From Clostridia bacterium (GTDB lineage Bacteria; Bacillota; Clostridia; Christensenellales; Aristaeellaceae), in contig JAFZPV010000038.1 in NCBI GenBank assembly GCA_017552535.1, forward strand, positions 1 to 64,000: a stretch of 64,000 nucleotides of DNA. Direction: 5' to 3'. The number at the start of each line of letters is the position of its first letter. Within the stretch, counting starts at the first letter, position 1. Below are positions 17,089-24,087 of the stretch, one piece after another. Under the pieces are notes generated by a model that was not told the origin of the DNA, did no database searches, and worked only from the letters and a program-made list of their open reading frames with translations. Position numbers and translations under genes: made by a program.

Positions 17089-17901
17089 TCATAAAAGCGA
17101 ATACCGCTTAAGGGCTTCGATATCCCTTTTGGCGGTCTCGGGATGCGCTTCTTCCCGCAGAACGCATATGCCGGGTTTTGCGCGATTCAGCTTTTTGTAG
17201 AAGTATTCGTGGTCAAAAATGCCGTCTCCGATCACGCAGCGCCTGAACGCGCCGTTTTCCATGACCACATCCTTGGCGTGGACCGCCACGATACGGTCTG
17301 AGAAAAGATCGAAGCATTCGTCGATGATGTACCTCTGTCTTTCGATGTTTTCGGGGGACAGCAGGTTTATGGGATCGAGCACGATCTGAAGCGCGGGACT
17401 CGCTATATCGCTTAAAAGCTTTGCTGCCAGGGCAGGCGTGTTCAGGGTGTGCGCCAGCACCGGCTCGATGCCTGCGAACACGCCGAAGATCTCAGCCTGA
17501 CGCGCCATGCGCTGTACGCTGTCTTTCAGAAGCTCATACCTTTTTTCCCTTTCGTCCTCCGTGCAGCGGCTGGTCTCCGTGGCGACGATGGACGAGCCCA
17601 GCTGGCGGCAGTAGGCGATCTGCTCCAGAAAGCGCTTAACGTCGTACAGGCGTTTTTCTTCGTTCAGGTCGGATGGTTCGATATAGCAGCCCAGCACAGC
17701 CACTTCCAGCTTCCGGCTTTCAAAGGCCGTGCGCACGTCATGGCAGAAGCCGGGATTCAGATGCCCGTATTCGGTGGCAAAGCCCTCGATCGCTTTGTGC
17801 AGAGCCAGCTGAAAGCAGCTGAAGCCCGCGTCTGATATACGGCGCGCCATTTCCTGGGGAGAAGCGCAGCCGTAGTCGTGTCCCCGTACGCCGATCTTCA
17901 T
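17089..17901 (-). CDS. Sugar phosphate isomerase/epimerase (AP endonuclease 2-like TIM barrel)
   Basis: A 270-residue protein of the xylose-isomerase-like TIM-barrel superfamily. The metal-binding positions fit: E near 150 (FAGIEPV), D/N near 182 (VLDPINLL), H near 215 (AVHAKDV) and E near 250 (LREEAHPE). Family members isomerise or epimerise sugars, inosose or tagatose-type substrates. It overlaps the upstream QueG-like gene by 4 bases (ATGA). It lies upstream of fucI but is separated from it by the fucI promoter, so a role in fucose use is only a guess. Confidence 0.84.
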   Translation of the reverse strand: MKIGVRGHDYGCASPQEMARRISDAGFSCFQLALHKAIEGFATEYGHLNPGFCHDVRTAFESRKLEVAVLGCYIEPSDLNEEKRLYDVKRFLEQIAYCRQLGSSIVATETSRCTEDEREKRYELLKDSVQRMARQAEIFGVFAGIEPVLAHTLNTPALAAKLLSDIASPALQIVLDPINLLSPENIERQRYIIDECFDLFSDRIVAVHAKDVVMENGAFRRCVIGDGIFDHEYFYKKLNRAKPGICVLREEAHPETAKRDIEALKRYSLL

Positions 17902-18809
17902 GTTTCGTCCTCCAATCTTTGCAACGCCCGCAGGGCGGCATTCCGTTCGTTCTCGTCGTCGCTTTGCGACATAAGTATGAGTTCAGGTTTCAAGTCCCTT
18001 CTGCCGAGGTTAGCCGCCACCACCGCGGCTTTTTTGCGAAGTCTCCGCTTGCGGGCATAGTTTGTGCCGATGTTTGCCTTAAGGTCTTCGATTTCACCGT
18101 TCAGCAGTGCCTTGAGCGGCACCGTAAGGTTCTGTCCTTTCGGAGATACAGCGTTCCGCGGACATACGCTCTGGCAGACGTCGCAGCCGAGTATGCGGTT
18201 TTCAAGCGCTTTTTCGAACTCTTCGGGAATGATCTCCTGTTCGCTCACGCTTCTTAAGCAGCGGGAGACGTCGATCATTCCGTTCTTGCCGATGGCTCCG
18301 GTCGGGCAGGCCTTTACGCACAGGCCGCAGGATGCGCAGATATCGGAAAAGCGGTCCCCGTCATGATACGATTCGGTGCTGTACGGAAAGCACGCATTTG
18401 TCAGGATGGCCTGTACGTGGAACGCGCTGCCCACGCCGTCCACGGCGATCAGTGAATTTCTGCCGAACGATCCCAGGCCGTATCCGCACAGGTACTTTTT
18501 GAGAGGGATCTGCACGTTCGATATCGCCTGGCAGCCTTCGCCTCTAAGCTCGTCCGCAAGCGCTCGTGCTTCCTTAAACGCGCGGTTCGAGGCCGGATAG
18601 TACGACGAGATGACGCCTTCCTTATGCCCGCACGGCTGCCCTGCCGCATACGCCATGATCAGAAGGATCACCGTTTTTGCGTCTTCCAGCACAGTGTACG
18701 GGTCGGTGACCAGTGAAGGAATAGAAGACGGAACGCGCACGGGCGGCAGAAAAAAGACCCTGCAAAAGCCGCGCTCCAAAGCGCCCTTTTCAAAGCTCAG
18801 CCTGTCCAT
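17898..18809 (-). CDS. QueG-like iron-sulfur protein (epoxyqueuosine reductase family)
   Basis: A 304-residue protein with two 4Fe-4S cluster motifs, CASCGLCVKACPTGAI (about residues 172-187) and CDVCQSVCPRN (about 230-240). The preceding GYGLGSFGRNSLIAVDGVGS corresponds to the cobalamin-binding region of epoxyqueuosine reductase, which makes queuosine in tRNA. It is shorter than true QueG (about 350-380) at both ends, so it may be a diverged relative. The tail NERNAALRALQRL is a single HEAT-like unit. The ATG at 18809 overlaps the stop of the upstream glycosylase gene by one base (TGATG), indicating coupling. Confidence 0.78.
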   Translation of the reverse strand: MDRLSFEKGALERGFCRVFFLPPVRVPSSIPSLVTDPYTVLEDAKTVILLIMAYAAGQPCGHKEGVISSYYPASNRAFKEARALADELRGEGCQAISNVQIPLKKYLCGYGLGSFGRNSLIAVDGVGSAFHVQAILTNACFPYSTESYHDGDRFSDICASCGLCVKACPTGAIGKNGMIDVSRCLRSVSEQEIIPEEFEKALENRILGCDVCQSVCPRNAVSPKGQNLTVPLKALLNGEIEDLKANIGTNYARKRRLRKKAAVVAANLGRRDLKPELILMSQSDDENERNAALRALQRLEDET

Positions 18810-19594
18810 CACAGCGCGATCAGGCCCGTTCTTGCCGCGTGGAACATGAACTGCTGCATGATGCCGCAGTTGCTCCCGAAAATGCGCCTGCCTTCCCGGC
18901 TGACGCTTTGGGGCGTTCCGGTGACGTGAAACCATTTTTCCATAAACCTGGCTACCCATACGTCCACGGGAAACGCGTCGCCTTTGCCGCAGCCGAAAAG
19001 CAGAACGCACTGGGCCACTTTGGGCCCCACGCCTTTGAGCTTTTTGAGTTCGTTTTCGGCTTCTTCCACAGTCAGATGCTTCAGCGCCTCCAGGTCAAAG
19101 CCCCGCTTTACCATCTGAGCCGTTTCAATAAGATACTCTGCCCTGTAACCGCAGGTCACGCGCTTTCTGAGCTCGGCGGGGTCCAGGGCGGCAAGCGTTT
19201 CGGGCTGCGGAAAGCCGTAATACTTTTTGCCCTTAAATGTATATGCATCAGAATAGGTCTCGTTCAGCGCATTTGTGAGGCTGCGGATGCGGCTTATGTT
19301 GTTGTTTGCCGACAGGATGAACGCGATCAGCGCCTCCCATACAGGCTGGTTCAGCACCCTCAGACCCGGCAGCAGGCGCATCGCTTCCGCAGCCTGCGGA
19401 AAGAAGACGGCCTCTTTCTCGACGGCGGAATAATCGCGGGAGGCGTCAAAATACTCAAGTGCCTCTTTATCACCATCCCTGTCCGTCATGATGCGTCCGT
19501 TCACGACAGCAGCATATCTCCCGTCACGGGTTTTCTGCCAGTGGAACACCTGGCCGCTTTCCGTGAGCGTAAGGTCAAAGTCAATTTCGCGCAT
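18809..19594 (-). CDS. 8-oxoguanine DNA glycosylase (OGG-type, HhH-GPD)
   Basis: A 261-residue base-excision repair glycosylase/lyase. The N-terminal domain (1-90; ESGQVFHWQK) is of the OGG1-like TBP-related type. The HhH-GPD core has LKKLKGVGPKVAQCVLLFGC with the catalytic Lys in VGPKVA, and DAFPVDVWVARFM with the conserved Asp. It removes 8-oxoguanine from DNA. It probably forms an operon with the QueG-like and TIM-barrel genes through 1- and 4-base overlaps. The upstream rpmA terminator separates it from the ribosomal genes. Confidence 0.9.
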   Translation of the reverse strand: MREIDFDLTLTESGQVFHWQKTRDGRYAAVVNGRIMTDRDGDKEALEYFDASRDYSAVEKEAVFFPQAAEAMRLLPGLRVLNQPVWEALIAFILSANNNISRIRSLTNALNETYSDAYTFKGKKYYGFPQPETLAALDPAELRKRVTCGYRAEYLIETAQMVKRGFDLEALKHLTVEEAENELKKLKGVGPKVAQCVLLFGCGKGDAFPVDVWVARFMEKWFHVTGTPQSVSREGRRIFGSNCGIMQQFMFHAARTGLIAL

Positions 19595-19603
19595 ATGTAT
19601 TCA

Positions 19604-19640
19604 TAAAACGATACCCGCGCGGTTTTCCGCACGGGTATCA
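19604..19640 (-). terminator. Intrinsic terminator after rpmA
   Basis: A GATACCCG(T/C)GCGG hairpin with a 13-bp near-perfect stem, loop AAAA, followed on the minus strand by GTTTTAT. It ends the rplU-prp-rpmA operon. Confidence 0.85.
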
Positions 19641-19651
19641 GTTTTCGTGGA

Positions 19652-19948
19652 TTATTCCGCGGCGGCCTCAGCCTTGGGATAGATGCAAACCTGCTTCTTA
19701 TCTCTGCCCAGTCGCTCGAAACGCACCACGCCGTCGATCTTGGCGTACAGTGTATCGTCATCACCGATGCCTACGTTGAGGCCGGGATGAATTTTCGTGC
19801 CGCGCTGACGAACAAGGATGTTGCCCGCCTGAACGAACTGTCCGTCCGCACGCTTCGTGCCCAGCCTCTGAGCGTGGCTGTCACGGCCGTTGCGGGAGGA
19901 GCCCATTCCTTTCTTGTGCGCGAACAGCTGAAGATCCATCTTAAACAT
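19652..19948 (-). CDS. rpmA: 50S ribosomal protein L27 with cleavable N-terminal extension
   Basis: A 98-residue large-subunit protein whose N-terminus reaches the peptidyl-transferase centre. It begins [18 protein letters not shown]. The LQLF before AHKKG is the Firmicutes-type extension that must be cut off, after the Phe, by the protease Prp before the ribosome works. The usual motif is LQFFA; here F is replaced by L at the second position before the cut, while the Phe just before the cut is kept. The prp gene lies 4 bases upstream. Confidence 0.98.
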   Translation of the reverse strand: MFKMDLQLFAHKKGMGSSRNGRDSHAQRLGTKRADGQFVQAGNILVRQRGTKIHPGLNVGIGDDDTLYAKIDGVVRFERLGRDKKQVCIYPKAEAAAE

Positions 19949-19952
19949 GTTT

Positions 19953-20300
19953 CTACCTCCGTTCCCTGGTCATAATCCGGACGGTGCCGGAATACTGCTT
20001 GTCGTTGGAAATGCCGGTCAGCGCCATTTCAAGCGTCTTGAGAAGGATTTGCGCCTTTTCCATGATGTCATCGGGCTGGTCATCCGCGAGCACTGCCCGC
20101 AGAAGGCCCTTTTCAGGATCGATCCTGCTCTCCACCTTTGCGCCCACGACCTGCTCGAGGCCCTGCCAGACGCTTTGGGTGAGAGAAGAGACCGCAGCGC
20201 ATACGATATCCTGTCCGTAATCAGCCCAACCCGCGTGGCCTTCTGCCTGAAAGCCCGTGATCAGGCCGTCCTTCCTTTTGAAAAACGTGACCGTCGTCAT
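19953..20300 (-). CDS. prp: Ribosomal-processing cysteine protease Prp
   Basis: A 115-residue protease that matures L27. [20 protein letters not shown] carries the catalytic His (residue 22) and Cys (residue 34) at the family positions and spacing. It sits between rplU and rpmA, the usual Firmicutes arrangement, which ensures co-expression with its substrate. Confidence 0.95.
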   Translation of the reverse strand: MTTVTFFKRKDGLITGFQAEGHAGWADYGQDIVCAAVSSLTQSVWQGLEQVVGAKVESRIDPEKGLLRAVLADDQPDDIMEKAQILLKTLEMALTGISNDKQYSGTVRIMTRERR

Positions 20301-20306
20301 CGTTTA

Positions 20307-20615
20307 TCAGCCGTTGATAGCGGTGATTTCAACCTTGGTGTAAGGCTGACGATGACCCTGCTTTTTGCGTTCGTTCTTCTTGGCCTTGTACTTGTACACG
20401 ACGATCTTCGCGCTCTTCACCTGGGAAACGACCTTGCCCTCGACCTTGGCGCCCTCAACGACGGGCGTGCCGATACGGGTCTCGTTGTCATTTCCGATGA
20501 GCAGGGCGTCAAAGGATACCGTTTCGTCCGCCTGCGCATTGAGCTTTTCCACAAAGATCACGTCGCCCTGCTGGACGCGGTACTGCTTGCCACCGGTCTT
20601 AATGACTGCGTACAC
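20307..20615 (-). CDS. rplU: 50S ribosomal protein L21
   Basis: A 102-residue ribosomal protein beginning (GTG start) [17 protein letters not shown], the universal L21 N-terminus; it ends [11 protein letters not shown]. The GTG at 20615 has AGGAGG 8 bases upstream. A GTG three codons earlier lies inside that site and is rejected. It is the first gene of rplU-prp-rpmA. The leader contains a strong hairpin (see 20645-20686). Confidence 0.97.
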   Translation of the reverse strand: MYAVIKTGGKQYRVQQGDVIFVEKLNAQADETVSFDALLIGNDNETRIGTPVVEGAKVEGKVVSQVKSAKIVVYKYKAKKNERKKQGHRQPYTKVEITAING

Positions 20616-20644
20616 GCGTTGCACCTCCTATTACCATTACTCGC

Positions 20645-20686
20645 CCGGACGGAGGCAGCATATGCATGCGTTTATAGCCTCTCCGG
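20645..20686 (-). promoter_or_regulatory. Hairpin in the rplU leader (possible L21 leader regulator)
   Basis: In the minus-strand RNA, CCGGA-GAGGC pairs with GCCTC-(CG)-TCCGG: a 10-bp stem with a 2-base bulge and a 20-base loop. It begins about 10 bases after the predicted transcription start and ends about 17 bases before the ribosome-binding site. An 'L21 leader' RNA upstream of rplU is known in Firmicutes. I cannot confirm that this matches its consensus. Confidence 0.45.
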
Positions 20687-20702
20687 AGCGGCTTACCGAT
20701 GA

Positions 20703-20731
20703 ATTATACCACAGGGCACAGCCGTTGTCAC
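20703..20731 (-). promoter_or_regulatory. Promoter of rplU-prp-rpmA
   Basis: On the minus strand GTGACA (20731-20726), 17 bases, TATAAT (20708-20703). Confidence 0.75.
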
Positions 20732-20769
20732 GTTATATTTACGAAAAAAAGTTTGCTCTTCAATTTTAC

Positions 20770-20798
20770 TTGTACTGGCAGTTCTTTTCATGTATAAT
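20770..20798 (+). promoter_or_regulatory. Promoter of the maf-mre-rodA operon
   Basis: TTGTAC (20770-20775), 17 bases, TATAAT (20793-20798), then TTGGAGA and the maf ATG at 20828. Confidence 0.78.
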
Positions 20799-20827
20799 AT
20801 AATCAGGTTTATATTGGAGATTTATAT

Positions 20828-21436
20828 ATGAACGAAACGATCCGCTTCGTGCTGGCCTCCGGTTCGCCGCGCCGGCGCGAGATACTCACCAGGCTCGGCT
20901 GCAGTTTTACCGTGCACACCTCCAACGTTCCCGAGGACGACGTACAGGGAAAAGTGGAAGATGTGGTCAGGACCCTGGCGCACCGCAAGGCGGCGGAAGT
21001 CGCCCAAAGCGAGAAGGACGCGGTGATCATCGCCGCGGATACCCTTGTTTGGGCAGACGGACAGGCGCTTGGGAAACCTGAGGACGCCAGCGACGCCTGC
21101 CGCATGCTCAAAGAGCTTTCCGGCAGGACGCACGAGGTAGTGAGCGGCTTATGCCTTGTAAACACCCGCACAGGCCGCGAGTTTACCGGTTTTGACAGGA
21201 CGTACGTGCACTTCAGGGAACTCTCCGGTCAGGAGATCGCCTCATATGTGGAAACAGGCGAGCCCATGGACAAGGCAGGCGCGTATGCGATACAAGGCGG
21301 GGCAGGCGCGTTCGTGGAAAATATCGAAGGGTCTTACGACAACATCGTAGGCTTCCCCACTGAGCTTTTTCTGAAAGTGCTTCCCGGAATACTTGAACAA
21401 CAAGAGGAAACGATATGCCTTCGATCTCATTTCTGA
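20828..21436 (+). CDS. maf: Maf-like nucleoside triphosphate pyrophosphatase
   Basis: A 202-residue protein with the family signature ASGSPRRREIL at residues 10-20, the phosphate-binding loop. IIAADTLVWADGQALGKP and SYDNIVGFP are also typical. Maf proteins hydrolyse dTTP, UTP and modified nucleotides and have been linked to septum control in Bacillus. It heads the cell-elongation operon, a common placement beside mreB. Its last 22 bases overlap the mreB-like gene. Confidence 0.95.
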   Translation: MNETIRFVLASGSPRRREILTRLGCSFTVHTSNVPEDDVQGKVEDVVRTLAHRKAAEVAQSEKDAVIIAADTLVWADGQALGKPEDASDACRMLKELSGRTHEVVSGLCLVNTRTGREFTGFDRTYVHFRELSGQEIASYVETGEPMDKAGAYAIQGGAGAFVENIEGSYDNIVGFPTELFLKVLPGILEQQEETICLRSHF

Positions 21437-22452
21437 GTCAGATAGCGCTGGATCTGGGCAGCGAGAACACATATGTGCTGCTGGACGACAAGTCACCCGT
21501 GTACAGGTGTGCCAGCTGCGTTCTGCTGGACGCCCACAAGGAGGGCACCGTATACGCCGCCGGTGACGAAGCCCGCCATATGGACGGACGCACCGGAGAA
21601 GATACGCTTTTGTTTTCCCCCATCCAGTACGGCGGAGTGGCAGACAGCGAGCTTGCGGCGATGCTGCTCCTGTCCGCCATCGAAAAGGCCAGCGGGCGCA
21701 GAAGGGGCCTGGACAAAAGCCGCCTCGTGTTTGCGATACCGGACGGCGCCACACGTGTGGAGCGGGCGGCGCTTGCGCAGGCCGCTCAGCTTGCCGGCGC
21801 GAAACGCACGCTTCTGGTAAAGGCGCCCCTTGCCGCGGCGATAGAACTGAAAAAGCACGTGGAGCGGGCCGAAGCGCAGCTGATGGTATCCATAGGCGCG
21901 CAGGTAACGGAAGTTTGCGTGATGAGCGGCTGCGGCATTGCCCTGTCCCGCCATATGAAGACCGGCAGCGCCGCTTTTGACGCCGCCATCGTGGAATATA
22001 TCCGCAAAAAGCACGAGCTTGTGATCTCCTCCCTTCTGGCCGATGAGATCAAGCGCGATCTGGGCACGGCGGTCGCTCCCGCCACCGAGATCACCCAGAC
22101 TTTGAGCGGCCGCAGCGTGCGCACCGGAAAGCCCGTCACCGTGCAGCTTTCCAGCCAGGAGATATACGAAGCCCTTTCTGCTCCCGTGGAAGCCCTGATC
22201 GGGGCGATCTGCGACGCGCTTTATCACGTGCCGGCGGATTGTTCCGGCGATATCCTCAAAAACGGCATCTGCCTGACCGGCGGCGGCAGCGAATTGTTCG
22301 GCCTTGCCGAGAGACTGGGCGAGGACACCCAGCTGGAGATCCATCACAGCATCCACCCGAGCTTCGACGCGGTGAAGGGCGCTTATCAGATCGCGCAGGA
22401 CGACAAGATGGTCCGCGCGCTCACCAACGCCTATTCCGCCTACGAAATTTAG
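21415..22452 (+). CDS. mreB: MreB-like actin homologue lacking catalytic ATPase residues
   Basis: A 345-residue actin-fold protein in the position of mreB, just before mreC. Conserved: phosphate-1 ALDLGSENTYV, the IRKKHELVISSLLADEIKRD segment, and the adenosine motif LTGGGSELFGL. Changed: phosphate-2, normally DIGGGTTEVAV, reads SIGAQVTEVCV (Asp and two Gly lost). The catalytic glutamate region, normally IEEPMAAAIG, reads VKAPLAAAIE. Both changes predict loss of ATP hydrolysis, perhaps with retained nucleotide or partner binding. It still probably scaffolds the elongation machinery at the membrane. GAGGA precedes the ATG. No second MreB is in the window. Confidence 0.9.
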   Translation: MPSISFLSQIALDLGSENTYVLLDDKSPVYRCASCVLLDAHKEGTVYAAGDEARHMDGRTGEDTLLFSPIQYGGVADSELAAMLLLSAIEKASGRRRGLDKSRLVFAIPDGATRVERAALAQAAQLAGAKRTLLVKAPLAAAIELKKHVERAEAQLMVSIGAQVTEVCVMSGCGIALSRHMKTGSAAFDAAIVEYIRKKHELVISSLLADEIKRDLGTAVAPATEITQTLSGRSVRTGKPVTVQLSSQEIYEALSAPVEALIGAICDALYHVPADCSGDILKNGICLTGGGSELFGLAERLGEDTQLEIHHSIHPSFDAVKGAYQIAQDDKMVRALTNAYSAYEI

Positions 22453-22461
22453 GAGTAAGAT

Positions 22462-23550
22462 ATGGCTACGACCAAGCAAACAAAAAAGTCCCGGCAGAAA
22501 CGCAAGCGCAGGATCGCCTATACCCTGCTGGTGGTATTTGTGGTGTTTCTGCTTCTGTATTATCTGGTCACTCGTCCCTCCGGCGACATCTCCATCGTGG
22601 AGAAGGGCGTAGGCACCGCCGTTACCCCGATACAGAACGCCTTCAGCAGCATCACGGAGTTTTTCAAAAGCTGGTTCGGCACCTCCAAGGACACGAACGC
22701 GCAGGATGAACTGGAACAGCTCAGGATCGACCTGGAGCTGATGCAGATACAGCTGAACGGATACAACGAGCTGGAAGTTGAGAACGAACGCCTAAAGACG
22801 GCCCTGGATGCCAGGGAAGAATACGAAGCTCTTGATCCTCTGTTTGCAAAGGTCATCGCGAAGGACACCGGGCTGTGGTTCGAGACCTTTACCCTCAACA
22901 AAGGGCAGAACGACGGCGTGATGCCCAACATGGCCGTGGTCAACGCGCAGGGCCTGATCGGGCGCATCAACACCGTAGGCTACAACTATTCCACGGTGAT
23001 CAGCATCATCGACAGCCGCTCTTCCGTTGCTTCGCTGATCGGCCGCACCCGCGACAACGGCATGCTGCAGGGCGCCCTGCAGTCCGAAGGCAGCGAGACG
23101 GAATGCCGCATGTACTACCTTACGAACCTTGCAAACGTGAAGGTAGGCGATCAGGTGTTCACCAGCGGGCTGGACTCCCGCTTCCCCAAGGGCCTCCTGA
23201 TCGGCACGGTGACCGCCGTGAGCCGGTCCGCCCAGTCCTCGGACAAATACGTGTCGGTGCTCCCGTCCGTCAATTTCTCTTCGATCGAAGAGGTATTCAT
23301 CCTGCGCGAGCAGGTGGAATCCATCGACGACCTGCAGCCTGTTCCCACGCCCACGCCCAACCCCATCGTTACGGTGCAGCCCACGGCCATCACGAACATC
23401 TACGCCTACAGCACCCAGTCCGCCGTGGAAGACAACGCGATCTACCACTTCCCCACGCCCACGCCCGACCCCAACGTGACGCCTACTCCCTCCCCCACGC
23501 CGAAGCCCACCAAGCCCGTGCCTGAGGCGGCATGGCTCAATTACCGCTGA
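22462..23550 (+). CDS. mreC: Rod shape-determining protein MreC with a Pro/Thr-rich tail
   Basis: A 362-residue bitopic protein. The N-terminal basic segment is followed by one membrane helix (about residues 18-38), a coiled coil (about 75-112; LEQLRIDLELMQIQLNGY) and the two beta-barrel domains (about 113-275; MPNMAVVNAQGLIGRI). It links MreB-type filaments to PBP2/RodA outside the membrane. The last 75 residues are unusual: PTPTPNP and PTPTPDP repeats, then PTPSPTPKPTKPVPE, a flexible extracellular extension beyond the MreC fold. Confidence 0.95.
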   Translation: MATTKQTKKSRQKRKRRIAYTLLVVFVVFLLLYYLVTRPSGDISIVEKGVGTAVTPIQNAFSSITEFFKSWFGTSKDTNAQDELEQLRIDLELMQIQLNGYNELEVENERLKTALDAREEYEALDPLFAKVIAKDTGLWFETFTLNKGQNDGVMPNMAVVNAQGLIGRINTVGYNYSTVISIIDSRSSVASLIGRTRDNGMLQGALQSEGSETECRMYYLTNLANVKVGDQVFTSGLDSRFPKGLLIGTVTAVSRSAQSSDKYVSVLPSVNFSSIEEVFILREQVESIDDLQPVPTPTPNPIVTVQPTAITNIYAYSTQSAVEDNAIYHFPTPTPDPNVTPTPSPTPKPTKPVPEAAWLNYR

Positions 23551-23562
23551 CGGAGGCAGAAG

Positions 23563-24066
23563 ATGCGCAGAAAAAGGATGTTCTTTCTGATCGTCTTTAC
23601 GCTGTTTGCCGTCATGCTGGACGCGTCGGTTTTGCCGCATACGGGCCTCAATATGCGCTATGTTCCGCGCATCTGCCTGGTGGCCGTGGCGCTGATCGGA
23701 ACGGTGCTGGGCAGCATCCAGGGCATCATTTACGGCGCGATGGCGGGCATACTGCTGGACATCACCGTATATCAGCCCGCGGGGCTGGTGGCCGTGGTAT
23801 ACACGCTGTGCGGGCTGATCGCCGGATTCATATCCTACCGCACGCGCGCGTACCTGGTAACGCTGATACCCCCGGCAGTCGTCATGCTTTTCTACACAGC
23901 CGTGATGTCCCTGTACGTATATTTCAGCACAGGGGTATACCCCGCGGACAAGCTGGGCTACGCGCTGATCCAAATGGTGATATCCATGTTCCTGGTGCAG
24001 CTTTTGTATCTGCCGCTCGTAAAGATATTAAAACCCACGCGCATCGGCCGCAGAAGGCGCGCATAG
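23563..24066 (+). CDS. mreD: Rod shape-determining protein MreD
   Basis: A 167-residue integral membrane protein with five or six helices and short loops, the family norm. It starts MRRKRMFFLIVFTLFAVMLD, and the GSIQGIIYGAMAGILLD segment is typical. It belongs to the elongasome with MreC. GGAGG lies 6 bases before the ATG, and the gene follows mreC by 12 bases. Confidence 0.92.
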   Translation: MRRKRMFFLIVFTLFAVMLDASVLPHTGLNMRYVPRICLVAVALIGTVLGSIQGIIYGAMAGILLDITVYQPAGLVAVVYTLCGLIAGFISYRTRAYLVTLIPPAVVMLFYTAVMSLYVYFSTGVYPADKLGYALIQMVISMFLVQLLYLPLVKILKPTRIGRRRRA

Positions 24067-24087
24067 TTTTCATCAAGAGGATAAACG

